From the NCBI GenBank assembly GCA_000952975.1, contig LM997412.1, positions 1,488,001 through 1,552,000 of the forward strand: a stretch of DNA of 64,000 bases, read 5' to 3'. The DNA comes from Peptoniphilus sp. ING2-D1G (lineage in GTDB: Bacteria > Bacillota > Clostridia > Tissierellales > Peptoniphilaceae). This document shows positions 47,730 to 57,364 of this stretch, piece by piece. The notes under the pieces were generated by a model, which ran no database searches, was not told the origin of the DNA, and saw nothing but the letters and a program-made list of their open reading frames with translations. The translations under genes and the position numbers were made by a program. Numbering within the stretch: the stretch's first letter is position 1; every line of letters begins with the position of its first letter.

Positions 47730-49423
47730 TGTTTATTATTTTAACAGAATACTTTAAAATAAACAACAACCTCTAAAATATTTTGTAATTATTATTGTAG
47801 ATTGTATTTCTGATGTTCTCATCAAATATATAATTTATAGCTCAATATATTTCTATATTAAGGCGACATCAAATTTCTAAAGCAATAAAGTTTTATTTAA
47901 TATCTTAAATTCTGTCATTTTTTAATTACTCTCACAGTTACATTTTAAAAGTAATCTAGCTTATTTTAACAATTATCTCTATATAAAATTCTCTCAACAT
48001 TTCATTGCATTCATAATTTTCTAGGATTTCTAAATCAAGTATATGATTTTTACAAGCGCCTACTAATACACTTTCTACATAGATTATAATTATTAATTTT
48101 ACAATATCATTTTATCTGCAACTGACAATTATTACATTATATAAATATGTACATTAATATAGTTATAAAATATATTATCTAAAACCCTTAAATTTATATC
48201 AACACTATCTTATTACAATTTAAAAATCCTTTTACCCAAATAATATTATTAAATTTTTTTAATAGTTTTTTATTAACAAAAACTTCGCTTTCTTATAGCT
48301 TTTGAATTTTCTTTTTAATTATTCCATTGATTTTATAAATAAATATCTTACTAAAAATACACCTTAAATATCAAAACTATGAATACATTTCTATGTATAT
48401 CATACATATAATTAATCTATTTACCTAATTTGTTTTTATAAAATCACCTACGATAACTTATCCTATTAATCCGTGAAAGAAAGGATTACTTACACCTAGT
48501 TAAAAATATATTGTTCATACTTTCCTTTTCGTTTACAGTTTAATAGTATTTCTTTATTCTTATTATACTGGTCATTAGCAATTACTTTGAAATATCTTGC
48601 GAATTTTGATTATTAATTCTTTGTTTCATTGGAATTTCGTTTTAGTTCCCTACATATGGTACTTTAAGATTGACATAGATTGGACACTATTTTTCATACT
48701 CATTCCCAAAATTTTAAATTGTAGAGATGGTAAATCTCAAGACAAAATAACTAATAGTAGACATATATTATGTAGAAATATTAACATAATAACTCACTTT
48801 TTATCATAAGACACCAATTTATAACCTTTTTTGTGTTTTATCTACTATGACAATGTATTTTACAAAAAACTACTCTTCTTAAAATGAACCCTAAGACTCT
48901 CTCTTGCTAATCTATTATCTAATTATTGTATAGTTGTCTAGATTACATAGGCGAATAAATATTAATTTTTAATACCTTTGTATTGTGTTAAAATTATATA
49001 TTCTTCTACCTTTTTCTCTAATTTTCTATTTGATTTAATACATATTCCAATGATATTGTATCTTCAAGTGCATATTTTCTTCTAGCAATACTTAAATTTT
49101 CATAATTTTTTCAGTTAAGTTGTCTAATTTGCTGAAGCACCTGTCTTTAACTATCTTACTTGTATACCAACTTAAGTTCCAAGCCTCTTATCAAAGGCAA
49201 TACTCCATACCACTGAAAGAAATTTATCCTAACTTTTTATTGTTTAATACAATCTACTTAAATTAACAGCGTTTTTGATGATCGTTCTTAAATTCTTTGC
49301 ACTAATTACATAGAATTTATTATTGCACAAATTTTTGATGTTCCTTCCAACATAAGTTAGAATGAGCTTTAATAAATCAAGCTACCCATTTTTAGCTATC
49401 TATTGTCAAAAAAGTTTAATTTG
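47730..49423. other. 1.7-kb AT-rich region without intact gene
   Basis: No intact gene was found. At about 48600-48720 (minus strand) STICRELKRNSNE-like coding recalls an IS30-type HTH. At about 49010-49330 there are scattered minus-strand pieces such as ENLSIARRKYALEDTISLEY, probably a lost gene. The segment beside dctP holds its promoter. Confidence 0.4.
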
Positions 49424-50170
49424 CTACCCCGTTATTGAATCCATTGATAAAATTATTTTTTTCTTTCCATTGTTTATTGTTAAACCCTCCCCATATAGTA
49501 AAACTTTATAGTTCTCTTTTTGTTCTATTAATTCCCCATCTTTCAAGTGTAGCCAATTATCATGACCGGGAAGTAACCAATCACATGATTGCTTAATTTT
49601 TTTTATAGAATTCTGGCTTGTTTCAGAGTTTAAACTCATTTGTACTCTTCCACTAACTAACTCGCCTCTATTTTTCACCGCATCTCCAACAAACATATAA
49701 TTTATATTTCCTTCGGAATAGATATAACTTATTGAACCTGGAGTATGGCCAGGAGTGTGCATTGCTTTGATTTTTGGCAAAAAGGGGATTTCTCCATTTC
49801 TATCAATTAAATATAAGTCTGCATTTGATAAAAAAAATAAATTACCATTTTCTATATAAAGGTCTTTAACCTGTTGTTTATGGGCATAATACCATTCTTC
49901 TTCACCTACAATAAATTTTGCTTTAGGAAATAAAGAAACATTTCCAGCATGATCAAAATGTAGGTGTGTAAGTAAAACAACGTCTATATCTTTTACCGTT
50001 AATTTATATTTACTAAGTAAGTTTGGCAAGTGTGCACGAATACCAATGCTACCCGTATCAATCAATATGTTTTGCTCTTCACTTTGCAATAGAGCTATAC
50101 TACCCCAACCTAATGCTACATTTTCTAGTTTACCTGAAAACCCAGTAAAAATATTATGAATTTTATACAT
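49424..50170 (-). CDS. MBL-fold metallo-hydrolase
   Basis: The 248-residue protein has VVLLTHLHFDHAGNVSLFP (HxHxDH), HTPGHTPGSISY, FVGDAV and LLPGHDNW, a complete set of metal ligands for a binuclear metallo-beta-lactamase fold. The layout resembles N-acyl-homoserine lactonase-like and glyoxalase II-like hydrolases. It is transcribed away from the uxaA-type genes. A lactonase acting on a sugar-acid lactone would suit the neighbours, but this is inference only. The ATG follows TAGGAGG. Confidence 0.88.
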   Translation of the reverse strand: MYKIHNIFTGFSGKLENVALGWGSIALLQSEEQNILIDTGSIGIRAHLPNLLSKYKLTVKDIDVVLLTHLHFDHAGNVSLFPKAKFIVGEEEWYYAHKQQVKDLYIENGNLFFLSNADLYLIDRNGEIPFLPKIKAMHTPGHTPGSISYIYSEGNINYMFVGDAVKNRGELVSGRVQMSLNSETSQNSIKKIKQSCDWLLPGHDNWLHLKDGELIEQKENYKVLLYGEGLTINNGKKKIILSMDSITG

Positions 50171-50488
50171 TTTCTCCTCCTAAGATTAATAATATATTAC
50201 TTTTATGCTTTATTATATAATAACACATTTTATCATAAAATATACCTTATTCAATATAAAGCAAAATAGTTTTAGCTTCTTTTTTATGGAATATTGACTT
50301 AAATTATGATAATTTCTTATAGAAAACTCTATAATCTTTGTTTAAATAAAAGATTTTTTGTTTCTGTGTTTAAATCCTTGGGTTATGAATGATAATTATT
50401 TCATGTACTATAATTAATTTTTATATGTTATAACTATATTATATATTAATAATGTGTAAATTAGGTTTGTAATATAGGAGGAAATTCG

Positions 50489-50782
50489 ATGAAAAAAGTT
50501 TTAATTATTAGTGAAAAAGACAATTTAGCTACAACATTAGTACCAATTAAGGTTGGTGAAACCTTACATATTGATAACCAAGATATTATTGCACAACAAA
50601 ATATTCCGAAATTTCATAAAATTGCTATCCACAACATATTTAAAGGAGAGCCCTGTTATAAATACGGGCAAATTATAGGTGTTGCAACCACAGATATACA
50701 AAAGGGTGACTATGTACATATTCATAACTTAGAGTCATGCCGTGGACGTGGGGATAATAATTTATTAAGGAGGTCTTTATGA
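50489..50782 (+). CDS. UxaA-family lyase, small (SAF) subunit
   Basis: The 97-residue protein is a lone SAF domain: KFHKIAIHNIFKGEPCYKYG, IGVATTDIQKGDYVHIHNLE, ending CRGRGDNNLL. It corresponds to the N-terminal domain of altronate/galactarate dehydratases and to the small subunit of sulfolactate sulfo-lyase (SuyA). AGGAGG lies before the ATG. Its own last codons encode the AGGAGG of the large-subunit gene, and its stop overlaps that gene's start (TTATGA). The substrate class is a 2-hydroxy-3-substituted acid. Confidence 0.87.
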   Translation: MKKVLIISEKDNLATTLVPIKVGETLHIDNQDIIAQQNIPKFHKIAIHNIFKGEPCYKYGQIIGVATTDIQKGDYVHIHNLESCRGRGDNNLLRRSL

Positions 50783-51942
50783 AAATTAGAGGATATCGAC
50801 GAAAGGATGGAAGTTTTGGAATAAGGAATCATTTTTTAATTATTCCAACCTCAATTTGCGCAACACATGTTGCTGAAAAAATAGCTGAAAAGATTCCTAA
50901 CGCTATTGCTCTTCCAAACCAACATGGTTGTTGCCAAATTGGTTCAGATCAAGAACAAACAGAATTAACTTTAGCTGGATTTGGTTTAAATCCTAATACC
51001 GGAGCAGTACTTGTTGTTGGTTTAGGTTGTGATGGTATTCAAGCTAAAAGATTAGCTAATACAATTTCTTCTTCCGGCAAAATAACCGATTATATTATAA
51101 TACAAGAGTGTGGCAGTACAATTGAATCAATTTCTATAGGTGTTAAAAAAGCTGAGAGATTATATAAATCATTCTATTTACAAGAACAAGAGATTGGTTG
51201 TATTTCAGACTTGGTCCTTGGACTAGAATGTGGTGGTTCTGATTCCACAAGTGGTTTAGCTTCTAACCCAACCATTGGCTATGTATCAGACAAATTAATT
51301 GAACTTGGTGGTAGCTGTATTCTAAGCGAAACAACAGAAGTTATTGGAGCTGAACACCTATTAGCAAAACGGTTTATTAGTATTGAAGAACGTGAAAAAT
51401 TCTTAAAATTTGTTGAAGCTACTGAAAAAAGAGCTTTTACTATGGGAGAAGATTTACGTACAGGCCAACCAACTCCTGGAAACAAAGCAGGCGGTCTCTC
51501 AACAATTGAAGAAAAATCTTTAGGTTGTATGTACAAAGCTGGTACCTCTCCTTTTGTGGGAGCTTTGTCTTATTCTGAAAGTTTAAGTCATAAAAAACAC
51601 GGATTGTATTTTATGGATACCCCTGGACAAGACATAAATTCCATTACCGGTATGGTTGCAGGGGGAGCGAATATTATTATCTTTTCTACCGGAAGAGGAA
51701 CCCCAACAGGTAACCCCATTTCGCCTGTAATAAAAATAACAGGCAACTATAAAACATATCAAAATATGTGTGATAATATTGACATTAATGCTAGTGCAAT
51801 AATTAGTGGTAAATGTAATATAAAGCAACTTGGTGAAAAAACTTTCGACTTCATTTTACAAGTTGCAAATGGAAAATTAACTAAATCTGAATTACTGGGT
51901 CATAAGGAATTTGGTATTCAAATACAGACTCCTACATTTTAA
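50779..51942 (+). CDS. UxaA-family lyase, large catalytic subunit
   Basis: The 387-residue protein opens with GYRRKDGSFGIRNHFLIIPT and continues ALPNQHGCCQIGSDQEQTE, LGLECGGSDSTSGLASNPTIG, FMDTPGQDINSITGMVAGGAN and STGRGTPTGNPISPVIKITGN. These are the signatures of altronate/galactarate dehydratase catalytic domains, which use Fe2+ or another metal. The split into two genes is also found in sulfolactate sulfo-lyase SuyAB. It cannot be decided here whether water or sulfite is eliminated. It is probably co-functional with the TRAP transporter. Confidence 0.88.
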   Translation: MKIRGYRRKDGSFGIRNHFLIIPTSICATHVAEKIAEKIPNAIALPNQHGCCQIGSDQEQTELTLAGFGLNPNTGAVLVVGLGCDGIQAKRLANTISSSGKITDYIIIQECGSTIESISIGVKKAERLYKSFYLQEQEIGCISDLVLGLECGGSDSTSGLASNPTIGYVSDKLIELGGSCILSETTEVIGAEHLLAKRFISIEEREKFLKFVEATEKRAFTMGEDLRTGQPTPGNKAGGLSTIEEKSLGCMYKAGTSPFVGALSYSESLSHKKHGLYFMDTPGQDINSITGMVAGGANIIIFSTGRGTPTGNPISPVIKITGNYKTYQNMCDNIDINASAIISGKCNIKQLGEKTFDFILQVANGKLTKSELLGHKEFGIQIQTPTF

Positions 51943-52391
51943 TATAATATTAGATACTCACTAAATCTTTAAAATCGCTTTCTTAAGCATTAATTTTATA
52001 TTGATACTTTTTATTTGTTTAATTTACTCAATCAACTTGTTGACATTTAACGCTTTTTTAGAAACAAAATCCAATGTCAGCAAGTTGATTTTCAAACCCT
52101 GTTAGCTCTATAGCTTTTTTTCATTTTTTCATCTCTTAGGATTTCATCAATTAAAATCCCTCTATCATTGATTCTTTGGTTGATGTGTTAGTTATCCCTC
52201 TTGAATAGAGCGGCTGGGAAGGGAGATAGTTTGTTATGAATCTCCATTTTCGTCTCCATATCTCTCTTGTTGTATTCCTTAAAAACTGACCATTTTCTTT
52301 GTCATGCTTTGGTAGATTCCTTGTCCTAATCCCATTTGATTTTGTAAGCTTGCAAAGTATAAAAAAATATCTGATGAGTGATTTACCTTCA
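51943..52391. other. Intergenic region with inverted repeat and decayed coding
   Basis: About 450 bp. It contains an 18-bp inverted repeat (52030-52090). Minus-strand pieces at 52190-52350 suggest a lost gene (ENGQFLRNT, then RRKWRFITNYLPSQPLYSRG). No intact gene is seen. Confidence 0.4.
52030..52090. repeat. 18-bp inverted repeat
   Basis: AATCAACTTGTTGACATT at 52030-52047 and AATGTCAGCAAGTTGATT at 52073-52090 are complementary at 17 of 18 positions, around a 25-base loop. No T tract follows on either strand. It lies 90 bp behind the UxaA-type large subunit gene. Confidence 0.6.
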
Positions 52392-53231
52392 CTAAGTTTT
52401 TTCTATATAATTTTGAGATTTCTCCTGATTTTCAAAGGATAAGGGAAGACCAAGATAGGCTGACCAAACCATAGAGCAATACCAAGAATCTATTTCTTTA
52501 TATTCTCCTAAACACTTCGAAAGACACACTCTTTCAAAGTTCGCATTAAATACCCATTTCTCTATACTATAATCTTTTATGGATTTGATGACCTCTTGAG
52601 GAATAACCTCATTTTTTAAATGATTAGCAATAATTTCTGACATCAAAACAAAAACTCCGTGAGGTGTATAAAATTCACCTACCTTCTTCCTATCATTTGT
52701 AGCAAACATGGATATTAAGTATTCATAAACAAAACCTAAAACATCATAGTCTTGACTCCCATCCATCGGTATTCTCTTTATTAAATTAATAAGAGATTTT
52801 GCTGCCTTCGTTTGTTTTTGCGCATTTTCCCCTAACTTAGATAATCCACCACTTAGGGTTTTGAAGATATTTTCAAATAATTTTTTATAAACACTATCTA
52901 TATTGCTATCAAATGCAGATAAAGCATCTCTTACATTGGCAATTTCAAAATCTCCGCCTTTTGCTATCCACGTTGAAAACAAATGTTCATAGGAGATAAA
53001 ATAGCCTAAGTTGTTTCTTACATACTCTGCATATTCTTCGTCATCTTCATTAATACTAATAATATCTTCCTGAGATAGACCTTTGCTTTTGAAAAACCTT
53101 ACTTCTTTATCCGATAAATATTTATAGAAAATAAATCCCAATATAAAGTCTTTATACTCTCTTGCCTCTATTTTTGAACGCATCTGATTTGCTGATTCCC
53201 AAATCGTGCTTGCTAATTGCTGTTTATTCAT
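52392..53231 (-). pseudogene. hsdM: HsdM N-terminus fused to phage DNA polymerase fragment
   Basis: Residues 1-205 are a type I methyltransferase subunit: MNKQQLASTIWESANQMRSK, EYKDFILGFIFYKYLSDKE, ending at KVGEFYTPHGVFVLMSEIIA, just before the catalytic SAM/NPPF domain. Then the frame switches without a stop to PQEVIKSIKDYSIEKWVFNA, FERVCLSKCLG and WYCSMVWSAYLGLPLSFEN. That is the exonuclease-like domain of phage-type DNA polymerase A. No functional methyltransferase is possible. No hsdS or hsdR is nearby. Confidence 0.82.
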
Positions 53232-53233
53232 TT

Positions 53234-53446
53234 TTACTTTTTCCTCACTATATATTTCAGTTCTATGTCATAACCTAATTCTTCCATAATTCCAATAAAG
53301 GTTGCATTTATTAGTCCATCGCCTTTTTTAACGATTTTATTTATTGTCTGAGCACTTCTATCTAGCCTTTTGGCTAATTCTGCCTATGTAATATTTTTGT
53401 CTAAACACTTGCCTTTTATGTCTTTTTCTAGATTATTAATTAGCAT
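53234..53446 (-). pseudogene. XRE-type HTH gene with amber stop, upstream of hsdM
   Basis: MLINNLEKDIKGKCLDKNIT is followed by TAG, then AELAKRLDRSAQTINKIVKK and IGIMEELGYDIELKYIVRKK. The stop replaces the usual Gln of a T-Q-A-E-L-A helix-turn-helix (CAG to TAG). The reading frame ends 2 bp before hsdM. Small XRE genes in this position normally control type I restriction operons. Confidence 0.7.
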
Positions 53447-53891
53447 CTATTATCTCTTTCCATAGATTTATACGATTATTAAACATAAGTATATTTTATT
53501 TAGTTAATTTCTTCAACTATTTAGTTTACTTTTTGTAGTAATTCATCCTGTCTACTCCACCCCAAGTATCCATAGTGTCTAAACACCCTAGAATATTACA
53601 TTATCGACCAGTTCCCGAACGGCTTTTTTCCAAGAAAAATAGGGCTTCTAAGATTAAATCAAAAATCTTAAAAGCCCTTGATTTCAACACTTCTTTAAGC
53701 CTTTATTTTATTTTCTTGACATCAAAACCACACACTCCGCTGTCTAATCTTTCCAATCGAAGCTCCCTACTCGGTCGCTTATCTTGGAGATTCTTGGCAT
53801 GAGACCCTCGGGCTTCCGCCGTCCGCGGTGCCCAAATCCTTTTGGGATTTGACCGCTCTGGCAGAAGCTCTACCAACTAATCTCGCTTCGC
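53447..53891. other. Region behind rlmD copy 2: terminator and probable element end
   Basis: About 445 bp with a strong hairpin (53641-53678) and, at 53780-53890, a GC-richer stretch (CCGTCCGCGGTGCCC) unlike the surroundings. The latter immediately follows the point where rlmD copy 2 departs from copy 1. No gene is seen. Confidence 0.45.
53641..53678 (-). terminator. Terminator downstream of rlmD copy 2
   Basis: AGGGCTTTTAAGATT...AATCTTAGAAGCCCT pairs over 15 bases with one mismatch and is followed on the minus strand by ATTTTTCTTGG. It is about 215 nt behind the rlmD stop codon. Confidence 0.75.
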
Positions 53892-55220
53892 TTACACTCG
53901 CGACATCAGGGTAATCGCTTCAACGTGATAGGTTCTCGGAAACTGGTCCAATATTTTAAGTTCTTTTATTTCATATCCCTTTTCTCTAAAGATTTTTAAG
54001 TCTCTTACGAGTGTTATTGGGTTACAGGATATGTATAGATATTTTTCCACTGCGAATTCTATTATTTTGTCTATTGCCCTTGGGTTTATTCCTTCTCTTG
54101 GCGGATCTATTATCACTATGTCCGGTTTATATTCCAAGTTTTTGGTTTCTTCAAATACGTCTCCGCAGATGAATTCTACATTGGAAATTTCGTTTATTTT
54201 CGCATTTTCTCGTGCGGCGTTTACCGCTTCTTCAACTATTTCTATTCCCAAGGCGCTTTTTGCTCTTTGACCTACTATCTGTGTGATAGTGCCTGTGCCT
54301 GAGTACAGGTCTAAAAGATTCAGCTCTGCTATGTCTTCAATCATATCTTGTGCTAATTGATAAAGCCTTTTGGCTGAGTGGGTGTTTGTTTGAAAAAACG
54401 AATATAGAGAGATTTTAAATTCAAGTCCCGATATTTTTTCCGTCAAATAATCTCTTCCGTATATTATCTCTGTTTTTTCCGGAACTATTGCATCTGAAGG
54501 AGAGTCATTAAGGGTGTGAATTATTCCGACTATTTTTCCTTCTATGGGCAGGTGTTGCAATTTGCTGAAGTATTCTTTGTAGTCCGCTTCTTCCCATGTG
54601 GTGACCAGATTCACCAATACTTCTCCTTCTAAATTTCTTCTTAGCATCAGGTGTCTTAGGTTGCCCGTGTGTCTGATTTTATGATAGGGTTTTAATTTTC
54701 CATCGAAATATCTTCTGGTGAAGTCCATTATTATATTGAAGTCTTCATGGACTATATTGCAATATTTTGTATTTACCACTTCATAAAATCTGTTTCTCTT
54801 GTGCATGCCAAGGCTTAGGGGTCCGTCTTTATATTCATCGGAAAAGGTATACTCCATCTTGTTTCTATAGGCTTGATAAAAGGGGGAAGGTATGTATTCT
54901 ATTTTTTCTATTCCAAGTTCTTCGCTGAATAATTTTTCCATGAGCATTTTTTTGTACTTGCTTTCGCTTTCATAGGTCATGCTCTGATAGGTACATCCTC
55001 CGCATTCCTGAAGATGCGGACAAAATTCTCCATCTTCAAGGGGCGATTTTTCTAAAATTCCAAGTATTTTTCCCTTTTTTCTCCCTGTTTTTTTCAGTTC
55101 AACTCTTTGTCCCAAGATTCCGCCCTTTAGAGCTATTTTATCGTCTCCTTCTTCTACATAGGATTTATTTGGAAAGGCAACTTCTGAAATAGTTCCTTCA
55201 ATTATTCTATCTTTTCTCAT
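53892..55220 (-). CDS. rlmD: 23S rRNA (uracil-C5)-methyltransferase RlmD, 3' end altered
   Basis: The 442-residue enzyme has an N-terminal TRAM-like part (GTISEVAFPNKSYVEEGDD), Fe-S cysteines in CPHLQECGGCTYQSM, SAM motif DLYSGTGTITQIVGQ, IDPPREGINPRA and catalytic Cys in YISCNPITLVRD. It methylates U1939-type positions in 23S rRNA. The last residues are HVEAITLMSRV; the sequence departs from copy 1 exactly at the conserved HVE(T/A) stretch. Length and motifs suggest it still works. It diverges from the deacetylase gene. Confidence 0.92.
   Translation of the reverse strand: MRKDRIIEGTISEVAFPNKSYVEEGDDKIALKGGILGQRVELKKTGRKKGKILGILEKSPLEDGEFCPHLQECGGCTYQSMTYESESKYKKMLMEKLFSEELGIEKIEYIPSPFYQAYRNKMEYTFSDEYKDGPLSLGMHKRNRFYEVVNTKYCNIVHEDFNIIMDFTRRYFDGKLKPYHKIRHTGNLRHLMLRRNLEGEVLVNLVTTWEEADYKEYFSKLQHLPIEGKIVGIIHTLNDSPSDAIVPEKTEIIYGRDYLTEKISGLEFKISLYSFFQTNTHSAKRLYQLAQDMIEDIAELNLLDLYSGTGTITQIVGQRAKSALGIEIVEEAVNAARENAKINEISNVEFICGDVFEETKNLEYKPDIVIIDPPREGINPRAIDKIIEFAVEKYLYISCNPITLVRDLKIFREKGYEIKELKILDQFPRTYHVEAITLMSRV
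53923..54865. repeat. 943-bp direct repeat, copy 2 (rlmD)
   Basis: Partner of 39882-40824, same orientation, gap-free. Recombination between the two would remove or circularise the intervening 13 kb plus one copy. Confidence 0.95.
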
Positions 55221-55283
55221 TATTTCTTCCTTTACATTTTATATTTACATTATTTATGGTAAAATTTACAGATGAGGTGCAGT

Positions 55284-56117
55284 ATGAAAAAGTCTTTATT
55301 TTTAATAATACCTGTTTTAATCATTTCTTTTACTCTTTATTATTTTAATTATATAAGAACAGTGGGTGAAGGTACAATACCTGTTATCACTTATCACAGC
55401 ATAATGGAAAGGGAAGATAAGTCAAATGATTACGTTGTATCAAAGGCTTCTTTTGAAAGAATGATTGAAACTCTTAAAAAAAATAATTTCACTTTTCTGA
55501 GTTTGAGGGATGTGGAAGATATAATATACAATGAAAAAGAGTTGCCGGAAAATCCCGTTTTAATTACCCTTGATGACGGATATGAAGATAATTACAAAGT
55601 CATGTATCCTGTAATTAAAGAAAATGACGCTAAGGTCAACATCTTTTTAATCGGTTCTCTATTGGATACTGAGGGTTTTCTTAAATCGGAGCAGATTGCC
55701 GAAATGTCCCTTTCGGGTTTTGTTGAATTCGGAAGCCATTCCTTCAACATGCACGGAGAGTTTGAAAGTGGAAAGGACAAGGGAAAAACTTGGCTTGTCG
55801 CTAAGCTTGAAGATGAAACGGATGAAGAGTATTTCCAAAAGATTAAAAATGATCTTATTTGGAACAACAACTTCATCTATGAGAGAAGTTCCTTATTTCC
55901 TTCTGCAATAGCCTATCCGGGAGCGATGGTAAATGATGCGGTCATAGAAGCCGCAAAGGAAGCCGGACTTAAAATAGGTTTTGTGGGAGCAAACAAATTT
56001 GCATCAAAGGCGGGAGATTTAAATCCCTATAAGATAAAAAGATTTAACATAAAAGAGTCTACGGATATCGATAATATGGTGAGGTTTTTAAAAAGCAACA
56101 ATAAAAAAAGTAAATAA
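55284..56117 (+). CDS. Polysaccharide deacetylase
   Basis: About 277 residues from ATG 55284 with GAGGTG 5 nt upstream; an earlier ATG lacks a site. An N-terminal helix (LFLIIPVLIISFTLYYF) exports or anchors it. NodB-fold motifs are ITYHSIM, LITLDDGYEDNY (catalytic and metal Asp), GSHSFNMH (metal His pair) and AIAYPGAMV. It would de-N-acetylate peptidoglycan or another surface glycan. It is divergent from rlmD and has its own terminator. A decayed relative stands beside rlmD copy 1. Confidence 0.9.
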   Translation: MKKSLFLIIPVLIISFTLYYFNYIRTVGEGTIPVITYHSIMEREDKSNDYVVSKASFERMIETLKKNNFTFLSLRDVEDIIYNEKELPENPVLITLDDGYEDNYKVMYPVIKENDAKVNIFLIGSLLDTEGFLKSEQIAEMSLSGFVEFGSHSFNMHGEFESGKDKGKTWLVAKLEDETDEEYFQKIKNDLIWNNNFIYERSSLFPSAIAYPGAMVNDAVIEAAKEAGLKIGFVGANKFASKAGDLNPYKIKRFNIKESTDIDNMVRFLKSNNKKSK

Positions 56118-56132
56118 TGAAGTTGAATTTTG

Positions 56133-56162
56133 TACCGGAGATAGTTAAAGTTTTCTCCGGTA
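56133..56162 (+). terminator. Terminator of deacetylase gene
   Basis: TACCGGAG...CTCCGGTA followed by TTTTTATC, 15 nt behind the stop codon. Confidence 0.85.
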
Positions 56163-56296
56163 TTTTTATCGTCTGTTTATTTGTTCTATGTAACCAAAAT
56201 ACCAAAAATTTTTAATTTCCATATCCAGATATTTAAAGCTCAAATTTATGATAGAGTTACTTATTTATAATTACATATATTTTGATTATCAGTTTT

Positions 56297-57190
56297 TTAA
56301 TCAAAGAACTTTTTAAATGCCTCTTTTGTCAAGCTAGCAAAGGTTTCAAAGATTTGGTCGTCGGGATTTTTGCCTATTAATATATACTTCCTCTCTATCG
56401 GTAATCCCGGTATATTCTCCAAAAATTTTATTTTGTTAGGGATAAAAGTATTTATTCCCTTAGGTAAGATAGAAATTCCTATGTTTTTTTCAACAGCTTT
56501 AATTATGGTTTCAGAATAATTCATTTCATAGACGTTTGAAAATTCCATTTCATTGTCCATCATCCACTTTAAACTCAATTTCCTGGTGTTAGAACCCTGT
56601 TCACGTAGGATAAAGGTCTGTTTCTTCAAATCTTTTCTTTCTATTTTATCTTTATTGAAGAGAGGATTTTCTAAACCGACGGCCAGTAACAATTTATCTT
56701 TTCCCAGTTCTATAATATTTTCCTCGGTAATGGATTTCATTTCATCAATGTAGGGAGTTATCAAACAGTCAACAGAGCTTTTATGAAACATATCCCAGGC
56801 GGATGAAGTGTTGGAAATGGAGAAAAAAAGCTGAATATTGGGATTAATTTTTTTAATATTTTGAGTAATTTCAGGTATGATGTAGACTCCTTTGTCAGTA
56901 GTCGTTATTTTTAGTGAATGACTTTTACTATCTCTTTCTTTGTCTGCAACATTATAAATTTCCTCTTCAAGTTTCAGGATTTGACTTGCATAGGCATATA
57001 CTTGGTTTCCCACTTCAGTGGCTTCATAATGATTCCAGTTTTTTTGAATAAGTTGTGTATCTATACTGTCTTCTAAGGATTTAATATGTGACGAAACCGT
57101 AGGTTGGCTGATATGTAATTTTTCAGCAGTCTTTGTGTAACTGCCCAATTCGACCAAATTGACAAATGTTTTAAGTTTTGACGTATCCAT
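56297..57190 (-). CDS. LysR-family regulator of phosphonate genes
   Basis: The 297-residue protein has the LysR winged helix (MDTSKLKTFVNLVELGSYTK, AEKLHISQPTVSSHIKSLE) and a periplasmic-binding-like effector domain (KITTTDKGVYIIPEIT; FILREQGSNTRKL; GISILPKGIN). GGAGGCGG lies before the ATG. It is divergent from the phnDCE-phnA operon with 174 bp between, so it most likely controls that operon in response to a phosphonate or its product. The effector is unknown. Confidence 0.9.
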   Translation of the reverse strand: MDTSKLKTFVNLVELGSYTKTAEKLHISQPTVSSHIKSLEDSIDTQLIQKNWNHYEATEVGNQVYAYASQILKLEEEIYNVADKERDSKSHSLKITTTDKGVYIIPEITQNIKKINPNIQLFFSISNTSSAWDMFHKSSVDCLITPYIDEMKSITEENIIELGKDKLLLAVGLENPLFNKDKIERKDLKKQTFILREQGSNTRKLSLKWMMDNEMEFSNVYEMNYSETIIKAVEKNIGISILPKGINTFIPNKIKFLENIPGLPIERKYILIGKNPDDQIFETFASLTKEAFKKFFD

Positions 57191-57364
57191 ATAACCGCCT
57201 CCTTATTACGAATTATAATAATAGTCTTTTGATAATTCAATAGGTATTCCCGAGATTTTACCTTAAAAATACAGATTTTTCACAAATTGAATATAAAATA
57301 AAATTGTCAATATGTATTAAAAAAACAAATATTAAAAGCAGGTTGATAAAAATGGAGGTAAAAG

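Noticed and set aside
43720..48720. Composite transposon flanked by IS30-like remnants around the TRAP genes
   Set aside because: The two remnants share only a weak HTH-like pattern, with no terminal repeats; kept only as a remark in the intergenic entries.
53575..53802. Plus-strand 75-residue frame behind rlmD copy 2
   Set aside because: It covers the terminator hairpin and has no start signal.
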